Shown: in pieces, positions 12,501 to 24,845 of the stretch
Numbering within the stretch: position 1 is the first letter of the stretch
How the letters are laid out: the number at the start of each line of letters is the position of its first letter
From: Ulva prolifera
Taxonomy: Eukaryota > Chlorophyta > Ulvophyceae > Ulvales > Ulvaceae
Assembly (NCBI GenBank): GCA_023078555.1
Contig: CM041204.1
Span: 4,060,430 to 4,124,429 of the forward strand
Reading direction: 5' to 3'
DNA length: 64,000 bases
Notes under the pieces: model-generated
The model's input: the letters and a program-made list of their open reading frames with translations, nothing else
The model's database searches: none
What the model was told of the DNA's origin: nothing
Translations under genes and position numbers: made by a program

Positions 12501-13788
12501 GGCGTACGCGTCGTCGGTGGTGTTGAGGCGGCGGTGAGGGCAGATGTTGAGCGCCTGGGAGGCCTCGGCGACGCCGGCGCCGTCGTCGGCCTCCGCGAGC
12601 GTGATGAGGGCCTTCCATGCATTGCGGAGGGCGTCTGTGCAGCCGGGCGCGGCGCCGGCGGCGGTGGAGGTGTCGTAGGTGACGCCCTTGGCGAAGTAGT
12701 TTGGGTCGATTGGCGGTTGCTCGCCTTCAAAGGCCCAGATCGGTGCGCTGCCGGCGATGACGCCGTGCCACACCTGCAGGCTGGTGTCCCTTCTGGTCAT
12801 GGTCGTCACCCAAGGCCAGCTGGGGGGTGGAAGATATGGAACATGGCTACAGGGCCCTACAGGGGACATCCCACAATGCCGGTGATTGAAAATGCAGGCA
12901 GGGGCTGATAGATTGCGGCGCAGACAGAATTCGTATCAAAATATCAAGAGCATCTTGTGTAAGCTGCGCACGTGTGGGTATTTGAGGCGGCCCCAAGCTG
13001 CGAGCATGCCTCCGTATGACCCGCCAAAGCCAATGACCGGCACATCGAGGTCTCTCTTGCTCTTGATGTCGTAGATGAGGCTGGCATAGTCCGCGAGTGC
13101 CTGCTCGGTGCTGAGCCACTCCATGTGCTTGAAAGTGTCTGCTCCAAATGGCAACGATTCACCATAGTACCGGTGCTCGGCAAACACGATCATGGCTCCA
13201 AATTCCTCCGCATTCTCCCACATGAGACCTGTAGCGTTAAGATAAAGAAGCACCTGCGTGGATTGGTGATGTTTGTTCCTTGTCTGGACACATGCAGACC
13301 AGCCAGGCTGATCAAATATGCAGGCAGAACACCCACTTCATCGGAGTCGTAGATTACGCACGCACGAAGCATACATTGGCTTCATTCCCGAGGTAGAAGA
13401 AGATGGGGCCAGCTGGAGTATCGTCTGTGGCGTGTCTGTGGGCACCGTCGCAAACATAATAGCGCAATTGGAACGTGTCCTGTCCATCTGGTCCAACGCT
13501 CTGCACAATCACGACAGTGGTTTGACCTGAGATGCCTTATGCTTGTCGCGGCGTGACTGATGACGCTGTAGCTTGCGAAGTTGCAAGTCCGACAGTCAGG
13601 CCATGGCTCCGTACCCTTGAAAAGTGGTCCAGATTGGTCGTAAACCACTGCTTTTCGCAACGACTTAGGAGATCCTCTGATACATTTTGAATCTCTCCAT
13701 TCTGTAAAGCACGGCTGCGTGGGGAGATGGCAGCACGGGCGAGTGACGCAAAGCACGTCGTCAATGCAAGACACGCCAAGACCTTCAT
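9552..13788 (-). CDS. S28 serine peptidase, dipeptidyl-peptidase 2/7-like
   Basis: Secreted or lytic-vacuole exopeptidase of family S28 (DPP7, lysosomal Pro-X carboxypeptidase), which cleaves next to proline. 580 aa in seven exons: 13615-13788, 13375-13500, 12972-13253, 12318-12773, 11296-11518, 10550-10878, 9552-9704; all phases agree. The start MKVLACLALTTCFASLARA is a clear signal peptide; an in-frame Met four codons upstream is less suitable. Family landmarks run in order: WFTTNLDHFS near residue 50, FAEHRYYGESLPFG near 130, nucleophile S179 in GGSYGG, charge-relay D514 in SNGLYDPW and the His in GAHHLDLM (H539 or H540). Exon 5 contributes about 55 Arg/Glu/Gly-rich residues before VWFNYTG that human DPP7 lacks as far as I recall; they may be a loop or a missed intron. 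A TATA-like CATAAAAG lies about 90 nt upstream. Confidence 0.85.
12166..12180. repeat. poly-C run inside DPP7-like intron 4
   Basis: Fifteen consecutive C on the plus strand within the intron spanning 11519-12317. Because the gene is on the minus strand this is a G run in the transcript. Confidence 0.8.
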
Positions 13789-13874
13789 ACTTACGATCAC
13801 GGCTTCCGAGGATCACGTGGGGAAGCACACGGAGAGCTCACTGTTCCCACGACAAGCATGACCTCAACTCTGTG

Positions 13875-13881
13875 CTTTTAT
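13875..13881 (-). promoter_or_regulatory. TATA-like box of the S28 peptidase gene
   Basis: On the minus strand this reads ATAAAAG, about 90 nt upstream of the chosen ATG, a reasonable distance if the 5' UTR is short. Assigned by position and composition only. Confidence 0.35.
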
Positions 13882-14213
13882 GTACACGGTATGGGGTGTC
13901 CCTCAGTCGCTTGCACCTGGGGCACAACAGTGGCGCAGGGGTTCTTGCTGACCTGGATGTCTACAGTCCATGACCATTCAAGCCCATGCGCTTAGGGCTG
14001 CATTTTCCCACAGAAACGCATGTCCTTGCTGCTGTCCGAAATTTCACCCATGCCAATTGATTAATGTGCAGAACAAGCAGCCACGCACGTACATATTACC
14101 TTACAACATCTTCAGATTTGTGAATGACCCTCTTCACACGTGCAGGGGCGATGCGTACACCTGCAGCCAGGTGTAAGCAATGAATACAACGCTCATGCTG
14201 CTGCAAATCTATT

Positions 14214-14218
14214 TTACA
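14214..14218 (-). terminator. TGTAA poly(A) signal of SDR-B
   Basis: TGTAA on the minus strand, 90 nt after the SDR-B stop codon. Confidence 0.5.
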
Positions 14219-14307
14219 TGCCAGTGATCCCATACGCTTGACGCAAAAGCTCGTGTCCATCATGTCATATCGAGCAATGCCCGTTGACTGCTTGATCCAT
14301 TCTACAG

Positions 14308-15547
14308 CTAGTTCTCGCGCCACCGCTCTGTCAGCTTCAGGGACATCTCCCACAGCTTGAATGCAGCCTCGGGGTCCATCGCCCACTTCCTGTACCCCGG
14401 ATCCATCATCTGCGAGTCCTCGGGCGCCTCCCCACACACAGCGCAGTTGTCCAGGTACGCCCCACCCTTGCCCTCCCACTCCTTGCCCACAGCCGCCCAG
14501 AGTGTCGTAGCAGCGCCCTGCTCTGTGTTCTTCATAAACTTTCTGATCTCTGGCTCTTCCCACTTCGCCTTCATGCTGTCATCCACATGGATCTGCAGGC
14601 CGGTCATGATACCTCCAGGCATGACTGAATTGGCATGGAGGCCCTCAGACCCGTATCTGGACTCGATCTCGTTCGCCATGAGGATGTTTGCTGTCTTGGA
14701 CTGCCCGTACGCCACCCACGGGTTGTAGCCCTGCTTCTTCAGGTCGAGGTCATCGAAGAACACTGGGGCTGTGCGATGGCCAACAGAGGACAGGGTCACG
14801 ACGCGAGAGTTGAGCTCTGGAGTGGATGAAGAGAGAAGGAGAGGCCGCAGGAGCTCAAAAAGGAGGAAGTGGGCTACGTGGTTGGTGCCGAATTGCGCTT
14901 CGAAGCATTCCTTGGTTTTAGACTCGGGGCATGCCATGATTCCTGCACGTCCTCCTGGTCACGGCGACGTAATTGCGAACACACAAACGCACATGCAATC
15001 TTATATTTGCATGTGGGTCATCTGCTCCGCTGAGTTCAAAGTCTGCCATGCCATTCGAACATGCTTGGTGCAACACACAACATGCACGAACCTCATCTGT
15101 GCATGCCGGGAACAGGTGGTAAACCGACGACCGTATGCAGCGCAGAGCACACAAGAAATTTATTAGAGCAACACCTGCATTATTAATTAGAAGGTTGAGC
15201 TTGCTCTCCTTCTTGAGGAACGCCTTCGCAAACTTCTTGACGGAATCCAGCGAGTTCAGATCCATCTCCATCACCTCCAGCTTGCCCGGAGTTTGCGTCG
15301 ACGTTCCCATAATATCCTCCGCAGCCTTCTTCCCCTTCTCCAAGTTGCGAACGGGCATGTACACTGTGGCGCCATTGGCGTACAGCGCTCGCGCGGTCTC
15401 GATTCCGATACCCGAGCTTGCTCCAGTGACAACTGCCACGCGATCACCTAGCTTCCCCTGCAATCCTTGATCCTTGACAATCTGCATGGCTGTAGGCCGC
15501 GCATCACCGGGACCACTGGGTTCTGCATGTTCTGCTTCGTATGGCAT
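14308..15547 (-). CDS. short-chain dehydrogenase/reductase (SDR-B), retinol-dehydrogenase-like
   Basis: Predicted NAD(P)H-dependent oxidoreductase, 335 aa, exons 15175-15547 (373 nt) and 14308-14942 (635 nt) with one 232-nt intron placed inside the NNAG motif. The Rossmann glycine motif is T41-G-ASS-G46-I-G48, NNAG is at 122-125, the catalytic Ser lies in LSSVGHR (176/177), and the pair Y203/K207 is in YGQSK. The first 30 residues (MPYEAEHAEPSGPGD...) are hydrophilic, so a cytosolic location is more likely than membrane anchoring. It resembles the RDH11-14/WWOX branch, but the substrate is unknown. It has an inverted paralogue at 23480-24845 with exactly the same exon lengths, so the two arose by duplication after the intron was in place. 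Confidence 0.88.
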
Positions 15548-17907
15548 CGCAATTCGGCTTGTACACACAGCTTTGGCGAGATCGAATGAATTGGGGATCT
15601 ACCAGGAGCTGGGAATTTAAACGAGAAAAGGCAACTGAGTTCAACAAGCCTTTCAGTAGCTGCGTGCCATACTCCGTCTGCTGATGAGGTCATCCATTGG
15701 TTGACCATATGGTTCCGCATACCTACATCCAGAGATAGCGGTGCACTAGCGCCCCCGAAGCCACAATGACGCCGAGAACCTAGGAACGCATGATACATGG
15801 CCCGCCGCATACGACATTGGCAGTCAGATCCAGCCATGAATATTGCAGCGCATTAGATACGTCGCTTGCTCGTGAACTAAATCCTCACGGCAGATGACAA
15901 GGCTGCTCACCTGCTGAAATCCCATGTGCATGTACTCGCGAGTCAGCCTGGGCTGTGGGACACGAACTCGTGTAATGCACATGGCTCGAATCCCCTGATC
16001 TTTGCGTGGTCTAGAGGCCGGCGCAAGTGATGTTGGAGCTGCTGCATGCGTCACAAGGCGGTGCTACTTGAAGCAGCCACGCAAAATGCAGCGTGTGGTC
16101 AGAGCTCTCGAGGCGCCGTTGGCAGAGGGTGCAGGGTGCAGCGCTTTCACGAGGGTGTCATCACGGCCCATACAAGTTGACTGTCATGGTTCATCACAGG
16201 CGTTGTATGAGGAACCGGACATGAAGGCTGTAGGAGCTGCAGTTGATCTTCTGTCGGGTGTGAGGTTGTGTCGCCGGCATGGGGCAGCCCTCGTAGAGGG
16301 CCCTCCGGCTGCTGTGCATGGCAGCAAGGATCGCTTGTGATTGGTCCCGATAGCATGTCGTCGCTGCACAGCATTGTTGACAGGTTCTAGGTGAGCTAGC
16401 TGATCTTGACGTATGCAATGGCCCATGCTTCGGGCTTTGGGCGCCCGGGCTTGCGACTGGTGTGGCCGAGCTCCCACAACTTGCAGGTCACTGATACACC
16501 TCCCAGTATCGCAGTGTTCAACATCACAGGGCCTCTGCCTTGGCACAAGCTGGAAATGTGCATGCGGCAGTGGGCTGTGCCCTTCACAGTGCAGGCCTGT
16601 AATGCAGTCCCTATGTTGTGCAATAACATGCCCTGCTGTTGAGCCTGTACAGGTATGACGGTACGTTGGCGGTGGCAGTGATGCACGCCTGGACCAATGT
16701 GAAGGCAGGTCCATGTACTGATCACAAGCATGCAGGTCGTGGATGAACATACAGCTTCTGCTGTTGTCAGGCAGTCCATCGCTGGTGCTTGTGCTGTCGC
16801 GATCGTGGCATACTCCTGTTTCAAGCCAATTAATGCGGTGAAGCTTCATGGGCGCACCACTTTATGACATGCAGCTGCAGACGATGATGAGCATGGCAGT
16901 ATCTATGGTGCAGTTGATGTGGTCGATCATGGCTTCATTCTAGGTGTGGGCCTTGGGGCCACAGAGTGTCTGCGCATACATGCTGTTGTGACAGCTGCGA
17001 GGTGTTCTTGCCCTGATCACGCCACCGGTCGAAGTTTTTTTCTTTTTGTAATGTCCACGGCATATAATGAGTCTTTGTATCATTGTTCTCCTAGATGCCA
17101 TCGGAAATCCATGAGTAGCCACGCAAGTTAGGTGCTAATTCGGGACCAATTGGGTAGAACACCCCATGATTGCATTGAAACTACTGTGAACGTAGCAATG
17201 GCGTTCAAGATTGTCGATGCAGCCATTCACGCTGGCTATTTCGCGGGTGAACCATGCTTCAAGGCTCCGACGTCGTGCTACCTGCTCCGCAAGCTACGAC
17301 GCCATGCGACTATCATGTTTCACATATTTTCTGTTCACTTACATATTCAAGCAAACATGATCTTGCGAGGGCTGTGACATGCGATGAGACGGGGCGGAGA
17401 TGCACGTGTCCAGAGGTGCTGTGCGAGCAGTCTATCTCGACGTGCAGTCCTTGTCAGACACTTCCGCACAGCCATGCCGAGCCTAACGAACGTTCATCAC
17501 CCAGGTGTGCAATTCGCAGGGCTCAAGAACAAAACGGGCGTTGCACCGATGTCTTCATTGATCATCGGCGGCAGCGACGACGTGTCACTGTAGACATTCG
17601 GACTGGCTTAATGCTCGTTTACGCACAAGCTGATAGCGAAGCCGCATGCCAAAGAGTCGGCATTCCAAACGTGGACACAGAACTTGAACATGCAGATGTC
17701 TCCGAGTGTTCCATTGCTTCTCTGGTGAGCCCAGTACTATAGTAGATCGTCAGCCGTGTTTGCATCCAGCTCACAGCTCAGCCGTTCGGGGGCTAGCTTA
17801 TCTTCCGTCCGTAGTGTTCCCGACGCGACTGTGGCTGGAAAGCCGCAGCATAGGAGCCAACCGTCAACTGCATCAGCTTGTAAACGGCGTGTGACATTGC
17901 CTCGGTG
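15548..17907. other. divergent intergenic region, no gene recognised
   Basis: Lies between the starts of SDR-B (-) and the BTB-like/LRR gene (+). It is less GC-rich than the exons, with many stops in all frames. The longer minus-strand open stretch at 16184-16849 is Ser/Cys/His/Arg-rich without any family motif and is probably not coding. Confidence 0.5.
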
Positions 17908-20900
17908 ATGGTGCGTCGCTACACCGGGGCGCCTCACCTTCACGTCCACACCAAGCGGGTCTGGGTGGAGCAGGCAGATGGCACAGAAATAGATCTCATG
18001 GACGTCTGCCTGAAACGTAGCAAGCTGCTGCGCAACATCTGCGACACTGTGGTCCCCCCTTGGGAAGCCCAGCTTGAGATCGATGCCGCAGGCCTCCAGC
18101 AGTGGATTCTCCACGTCCAGCCAGGTCCACACCTCCTCAGCAAGCCTGCCCGACGTTTTTCTAACACCACCCTTGCATCCTTCAGATCTTGAATTGATAT
18201 GCCATGCAGATCATGTCAGCCCTGCTGAAAGCAACGCCACCAAATCATCTCCATCTCGGAAGAGGTCCGCACCACCTGCGACCCCACATGTACAGGCTGG
18301 AGTGGATGGGGGGCCATCTCCAGGGCAGAAGCGACCCAAGATGGGCAAACGAAAGGCTGGCAAAGCAGCTGCCGCAGCTGGCGGCGATGCGAAGCACGCA
18401 CGCCCCAGCGAGAGTTGTAAGCGCCGCAGAGCAGAAAACCCGACATCGCGGGAGCGCGCCTGCAGATTCAGTGTGCTGCTCAAGGTGCGCATGCAGAGCT
18501 CCAGCAACGCATCGCTACCCGCAGCTACAGCTGGCCAGCACCTACCTCAGATGTGCACGGCACCGTCACGTGCATCACGATGCATGCATGTGAGCTGCAC
18601 ACAGGCAGCCCTCTCCTCCGGCAACTCCGCCAAAAGACTGCAGCGGTGCAAGCCTCCAATGGCAAGGCCGGGGGAGCCCTCCGCCGCCACACACACACAC
18701 ATGCATGCATGCCCCACATACATGCATGCCCCACATGCATGCACGTCGCACACCTACACAGGTACATGGGCGACACCGTGCACCAGATATGCATCACGAC
18801 ACCGGGGCCTGGTCATGACGAGCGAAATGCGGTCGGGGTAGATTCAGAACGACCAGGTGTCCCGTCACAGGCGTCAGTGACAGCAATGTGGGCCAGCTTC
18901 GGTTGTCAAGGGCTGCGCGGCCGAGGCCGACGTGAAGCTGCGCACAGCATTCCGCAGAGATGGTGGCAGGCCTGGAGCTGCGATGCGTTGGTGCATGTGG
19001 CTAGCTAGCTATAGGTGCCTGTTAACCTTCAACAGGGTTGGGCTGCTTCAGTGTCGGGTTGGATCTCTGGTACAGAACACAGGACACCAGCGTAGGATTG
19101 TACCGTGAGATCAGGTCAGCGACTTGCGGCTGGGTGATCAGCCGTGACCAAACCCTCGGCGCTTCTCGGCCGAGGCCCCGCGGGAAGTGGACACGGCCAC
19201 TGCCCCGCAGCCTCCCCCTGGCATGCATTACCTGGTCACGCGAGAACCAATGCTCGATTGTGCATGGACAATCAGTGGCGACTGTGCAGGCGGCTGACGC
19301 TCTCGCGGACGAGCGCACCAAGGCTGAGGCGTGTGCCGGCCTGGCAGCCGAACTTGAAGCGGAGGCCGACTTGGTGCTGGCGAGCCAGCACCACCGCAAG
19401 CCTCTGATTGCAGCGAAGGCGCGGCCCCTCGACCTTGGTGCCGCATCACATGTCATCGTGTGTACGTCAGGGTTGCCTCCGCTGGGCCTTGATCGATGTG
19501 CTGCTTTCGAATTCAGGCGGCTGCTGTCTGTTATCAGCAGCTCGAGAAGACTCGATTCTGTTTAAACTCTGTTCAAACTCTGTTCAAAGCGACACTGACG
19601 TCGTTGTGCTGGGCTCCACACCCCCCTGCTCTAGCCAGGCTATTCTTGCTGATACCTCGGATGCGTGGATGGTTATAGCTGCATGCGGTGCTCACGGACG
19701 CCTGCTTTGGCAACGATCGCAGCAGCCCCAGGTCCAAACCGATGTGCCCTGCAAGCTGCAGGTTCTGGCCGGCATGTCAGAGGACCTCGTGCTGAAGGCT
19801 CTGCGCGCCATGCACCGGCCCCTGCCCGCCGTCCTGCATTATCTCTACACCACGCCCTTCCCTCCCCACCTTCTCCGCACCTTTCACCCCTCCATCGACA
19901 CCAATGCCTCCCTCCGCCTAGGCCCCATGCTCGACCCAGACGCCGCCTTCCTGCTGCGCCCCCTAGCCACTCTCACACACCTCCAGAGCCTCTCCCTGGC
20001 AGGCACCCCTCTTGTGCACATGCATGCACCCACCAGAGTCGACCCAATCACCGACCTCGGGAGCGCGCTGTGTGCGCTGCCGGCGTTGTCGGCCCTCTGC
20101 CTCCGCGACGCCGCCCTCCGGGCCGCCGCGCCCGCGCTCGCCACCGCGCTGCCCACCCTGAAGCACCTCCGCACCCTCGACACCTCCGGCAACCGCCTCG
20201 ACGGCGCCTTCGCCGCCCTCGCCGCCGCGCTGCCGGCCGCACTCGCCCTCCGCACACTCCTCCTGGACGGCGCCGCGGCGACCGCGCCCACGCTGCGCGC
20301 ACTCGCCGCCGCGCTGTGGAAGATGCCGCACCTGGAGGAGCTCTCCATCGGAACCCCCTGCCGCATGCCGCATGCATGCGAGGTCAACGCAGAGCAGCTC
20401 GATCCGCCGTTCGAGTACACCACTACTGCAAGCCTCCTGTACGAGGTTCTCGCACCTCTGCGCTCCATGTCGGCTCTGCAGGCACTCACGCTCACCTACA
20501 AGCTCCCCCCGGACACCGCGCTTGCCGTCGCGCCCGCGGTCGTGAGCCTGTCGCAGCTGCGCCACCTCGCACTGCACTCCCTTGACCTCTGCAACCTCCC
20601 CGACCAGACGGCGTCCGCCTCGCAGCGCAACATGTGCATGTGGGAGCTGCAGCGCGCGATGGAGCTGTCGCCGCAATGGAGCCCTGTGGCACCCGGCGCC
20701 GGCCTGTTCTTTCTGAGCGGCCTCACCTCGCTGGACCTGTCGCATGCTGCGGGCGTGCCAAGCAGTGAGATCGACATGGCGTCCCTGACATGCAGCCTCA
20801 CCGCGCTGACTCAGCTGCAGCGGCTGCGGCTGCCGCGCTCCGGGCTTGTCACATTCGAATGCACGGACATCATTGATGTCATGCATGAGCTGACGGCCGT

Positions 20901-21960
20901 CACGATGGTCGAGGTGCGGGCGGCGGCTTATTCGCGCCGGCTTGGGGTGGGGGAGATGGCGAGCAGCCTCGCCGGCGTGCCGCACCTACGCCACATCCGC
21001 GTGCCGTTGATTCTCGAGTGCTGGAACGGCGGCGATGGGGCCCGGGGGACGCACTGCCTGCATGCCGAGGCGGCGGCGGCGCTCGCGGCGGCAGCTGCCG
21101 AGAAGGTGGTCGAGGTCGACCTGCAGTGCTACGAGCACGGGGTCGCTGCCGCAAACGCGGAGGCCGCTGCGGCCGCAAGCACAGCGCTGCGGCCGGTGCT
21201 GCCGCTCTGCAGCAGCCTGAGGGTAGGGGGGAGGAGCGGGGTGCACCTACAGGTGATCGCGTCGGCTGTGGTCGGGATGACCGCGTTGACTCAGCTGCGG
21301 CTAGAGGTGGACGGGGACGAGTGGAGCGACGGGGGGCTCGAGACGGGCCACCAGCGGCTCATGCAGGGGCTCGGGCTGCTGACCCGCCTGCAGTCGCTGT
21401 CCTTCGCGTCGAGCATGCCGGGGGCTCGTGATGTGAGCAGGGTGTTCTGTGATCAGCTGACATGTCTGCGGCAGCTAACAAATCTGGAGGTAGCTGTCCG
21501 AGGGGTGGACCATGACATGGTTCCGCAGGTGATCTCGGCCTGTCGCAGCTTGCCGTGCCTGTGCCGGCTGGAGCTGCGGCTACTGGAGGCGCAGCCGCAG
21601 CGGTGCGACGGCCGCGTGGTGGATGAGCCGGCGTGGTGGAACGAGGCGTTGGCTCCAGAGGGGTGGGACGTGGGCGCCCTGACGTCGTTGCAGACACTGC
21701 TGGTGTTTAATCATGGTAACCTCGAGGGGGACGAGCCGTTCTGGGAGGGGCTGTTTCGGCTGTCGAGGCTGCAGAGTCTGCACCTGCATGACTATATTGA
21801 TTGGTGGCACGGGCACATGCTGCAGAATCGGCTGTTTGACTTTTTTGGGATGGCGCTGCAGGAGCTGCATGTGGACCGGGACCCGCAAGTGCTGGACTCG
21901 TCGCATGCGAGGATCATGCGGCACGAGGCTGGGGTGCGGGTGGCGTTCCAGCGGGACTGA
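17908..21960 (+). CDS. LRR protein with BTB/Skp1-like N-terminus, basic linker and coiled coil
   Basis: Model of about 1035 aa: exons 17908-18124, 18186-18484, 19290-19437 and 19517-21960, all in phase. Intron 1 is only 61 nt, with a pyrimidine tract and CTAAC. Exon 1 reads like the start of a Skp1/BTB fold (VEQADGTEIDLMDVCLKRS). Exon 2 is Lys/Arg/Pro-rich (GQKRPKMGKRKAGKAAA), a likely nuclear localisation signal. Exon 3 is a Glu/Ala-rich coiled coil. Exon 4 carries about 600 residues of RNI-type leucine-rich repeats from about 19950 (LTHLQSLSLAG, LKHLRTLDTSG, MPHLEELSIG). This is probably a protein-interaction scaffold, perhaps a ubiquitin-ligase adaptor. The LRR part is solid. Joining it to exons 1-3 is inferred, the beginning of exon 4 (19517-19760) is weakly protein-like, and two separate genes remain possible. 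Confidence 0.6.
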
Positions 21961-23479
21961 TGGATGCTCAGGGAAGTAGTGGATGGAAAGGCGATGACGT
22001 TTGTCTGCTGAGCCCGCTATTGAAGCTCTGCAATGCGTTTGACGCAGGTCTGGATGTGCGCTGCATATGCTAGTGCTAGCAACGAAGAGACAGTGCGGTC
22101 GATGCCAAACTAACGTTCACATGCGGTGTGTTGCCGGCGTGTTGCACATATATTCAGGTGTCATGGCATCTATTCCGTCGTTGCCAAGTAGAGTTCCACT
22201 TAATCCAAAGTACCACACATGGGTGGTGCTAGCCCTGCCGCTAGTGTGGTTTCTGTGAAAGCCGGGGGCTATGATGCTTACCGCAGCATGTGTACGTCGA
22301 TAATCGTGATGGGGTGCACCATGCATTCAGCAGCTCTGGACGGTGAGACCGGCACTAGCAATCGAGCATCAGGCCTGGCTCATGGGTAGCGCACTCGATG
22401 TGGTGGCACTGCACACACATGCGGACGCCGATCAGCCCCATTGGCACACCGCTCAAGATACAACATGTTGCACACGCTGGCACCTTAAGGTTGAGTTGTC
22501 TGTGCACCCCGGGGGGGTTGCTAGTGCAGTACGCGACAGGCCACCAGCCCTTGTGGCAGGTCTGCTGGCGGTACCTACACCTGAGGAGACGTCAGTGGGC
22601 TTCTGCTCTGAGCTCTAGCATGGGTTCGTCGCTCTGAGTAGGTGGTCCCGGAGCTTTCACTGCCAATGGCACACTCTGCAAAGTCGAGACAATCAGGCTC
22701 TGCTTGGCAATATCTTCGCTGGTGTGGCTGGTGGATTACGCCACGACTGGCGCTGAAGGTCTGCCGTCTGTGGCATGGTGCAGTGGCACTGATATGTATG
22801 TCCCAGGTCATATACGTCTTTCCACGGACACCTTATCCAAGAAGTGTGAGAGCTCTACTTAGGTGCCTGGCCGAAGAAAGGCTGGGTGGCGTGGTAAAAA
22901 CCAGCACAAGGCATGCTGCTTGTGCCCTGTGCCCTGCTCTCTTGCACGAAACAGCCGAGGACTTGAGCCACCTGAACCACAAAAAGCGCTGCACTTGACA
23001 GACAGGGCTGTTCCAACCTTGGCTGTGCTTGTGTTGTCAGCAGGAGAGCTCGCTGGCGTGGTCTGGCCGTGGAGCGCAACGAATGCAGCGGTGTGCATAA
23101 CCTGCGTTGACTGCCATCGCGTTGCATGTGGGTCGCGATGCATTGCGAATAGTGCAAGCCTGCATTGCGGGTGCCTGGTTGGCTCCCGCGGTGTCAGTGC
23201 GCCGCTGTGCACACCTTCGGCGCCTTGAATGTCGATGCATATGATCATCCACTGGCTGATGTCATCAGCACATGGAACATGGCACGCAGGCGCTGAAGCG
23301 TCGACTGAGCTCGGCGTTTCGAGTTCTGTTGCATATAAAGCTGATGAGCTCCTGGGCGTTCATCTGCTCCTCAATATAGGGACCTGATTCATCAGCTCCT
23401 CAACTTCTCCACAGCTGCAACGGGAGATATACACGGCGATCTGCACAGCTGTATCTTGAGACGTAAAGGCCGCATTGCG
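21961..23479. other. intergenic region
   Basis: 3' flank of the LRR gene and promoter of SDR-C. A TATAAA box lies at 23334. No conserved protein was seen on either strand. Confidence 0.5.
23334..23339 (+). promoter_or_regulatory. TATA box of SDR-C
   Basis: TATAAA 146 nt upstream of the SDR-C ATG, preceded by GC-rich sequence. Assigned by match to the consensus and by position. Confidence 0.5.
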
Positions 23480-24845
23480 ATGCCATACGAAGCAGAACAT
23501 GCGGACCCAAAGGGGCCGGGTGATCAGCGACCTACAGCCTTAAAGGTCATCAAGGATCAAGGATTGGAGGGAAAGCTAGAAGATCGCGTGGCGATTGTCA
23601 CTGGCGCGAGCGCCGGTCTCGGGCTTGAGACCGCGCGAGCGCTGTACGCAAACGGTGCCACAGTTTACATGCCCGTCCGCAACATGGAGAAAGGGGGGAA
23701 AGCTGCAGAGGACATTAGAGCAACGTCTACGCAAACTCCGGGCAAGCTGGAGGTGATGGAGATGAATCTGGACTCGCTGGACTCCGTCAAGAAGTTTGCC
23801 GAAGCGTTCCTAGGGAAGGCGAGCATTTTTAATCTTCTGATAAATAATGCGGGTGAGACTCTACTCAAGCTCGTGTGGGTTGTGCGCTGCATACGTCCGC
23901 CTGTAGCGTGTGCAACTGGCATGCACAGGTCTCGATATCTGGTTTCGTGGAATCATCCTGCGCAGCCCACACGTGCTACGCGCATGTCCGACCTTGCCCG
24001 AGTGACACATCCGGCATTGCCGACATGTGTGCATTGTGCATTGCATTCGTTATTTGACGGAAGCCTGCTGAGATTTTACTGTGTAGCTACCATGGACATG
24101 CTCGTGACTGATCTTCCTTGTCGCAAGTGAAGGCCACTGCTGTGTATGCATAAATGCACAAGCGTATACATAACACCAAGCAGAACAGGCGTATGCACGA
24201 CTACATGCAGGTATTATGGCGTGCCCAGAGTCTACCACCAAGGACGGCTTCGAGGCCCAGTTTGGCACCAACCACGTAGCCCACTTCCTCCTCTTTGAAC
24301 TCCTCAGGCCTCTCCTCCTTGCATCATCCACTCCACAGCTCAACTCTCGCGTTGTTGCGCTCTCCTCTGTTGGCCACCGCTCCGCTCCAGTGTTCTTCGA
24401 TGACCTTGATCTGAAGAAGCAAGGCTACGACCCATGGGTGGGCTACGGGCAAGCCAAGACAGCAAACATCCTCATGGCGAACGAGATCGAACGACGATAC
24501 AGCTCGCAGGGTCTCCATGCAACTTCAGTCATGCCCGGGGTCATCATGACTGGCCTGCAGGTCCATTGCGATGACAATGTAAGGGCGATGTTGGAAGGGC
24601 CAGACGTCCAGAGGGTTTGGAAGACCACAGAACAGGGCGCTGCTACGACGCTCTGGGCGGCTGTGGGCAAGGAGTGGGAGGGCAAGGGCGGGATGTACCT
24701 GGAAAACTGCGCTGTATCTCCAGAGGCACCTGAGGACACAGTCATCACGGATCCGGGGTACAGGAAGTGGGCGATGGACCCCGGGGCTGCAGAGAAGCTG
24801 TGGGAGGTGTCCCTTGAGCTGACAGAGCGTTGGCGGGATTGCTAG
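23480..24845 (+). CDS. short-chain dehydrogenase/reductase (SDR-C), inverted paralogue of SDR-B
   Basis: 335 aa, exons 23480-23852 (373 nt) and 24211-24845 (635 nt), the same lengths as SDR-B, with the intron at the same codon but 358 nt long. Motifs are kept: TGASAGLG at 41-48, NNAG at 122-125, LSSVGHR, and Y203/K207 in YGQAK, so it should be catalytically competent. By eye about four fifths of residues match SDR-B. Differences cluster in the C-terminal substrate-lid half (for example VHCDDNVRAMLEGPDV against IHVDDSMKAKWEEPEI), which suggests that substrate preference may have shifted. Two TGTAA motifs occur about 205 nt after the stop (near 25052-25070). The start ATG aligns with that of SDR-B; an upstream in-frame Met is not conserved. 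Confidence 0.88.

Larger units (their letters stand above)
13789..14307. other. intergenic region
   Basis: Holds the DPP7-like promoter, with a TATA-like element at 13875-13881, and the 3' UTR of SDR-B with a TGTAA signal at 14214-14218. No gene was seen. Confidence 0.5.

Noticed and set aside
16184-16849. 221-codon minus-strand frame
   Set aside because: Composition is Ser/His/Cys/Arg-rich with no recognisable motif and no exon-like GC bias.
17737-18132. Minus-strand open frame opposite the BTB-like exon
   Set aside because: It reads smoothly for about 65 residues, but it has no family motif or splice continuation, and the plus strand gives a phase-consistent chain with a Skp1/BTB-like pattern. 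Codon-symmetric GC-rich exons often leave open antisense frames.
19665-20985. Long overlapping frames on both strands over the LRR array
   Set aside because: They are Arg/Pro/His-rich shadows of the GC-rich LRR exon; only the frame ending at 21960 shows regular Leu spacing.
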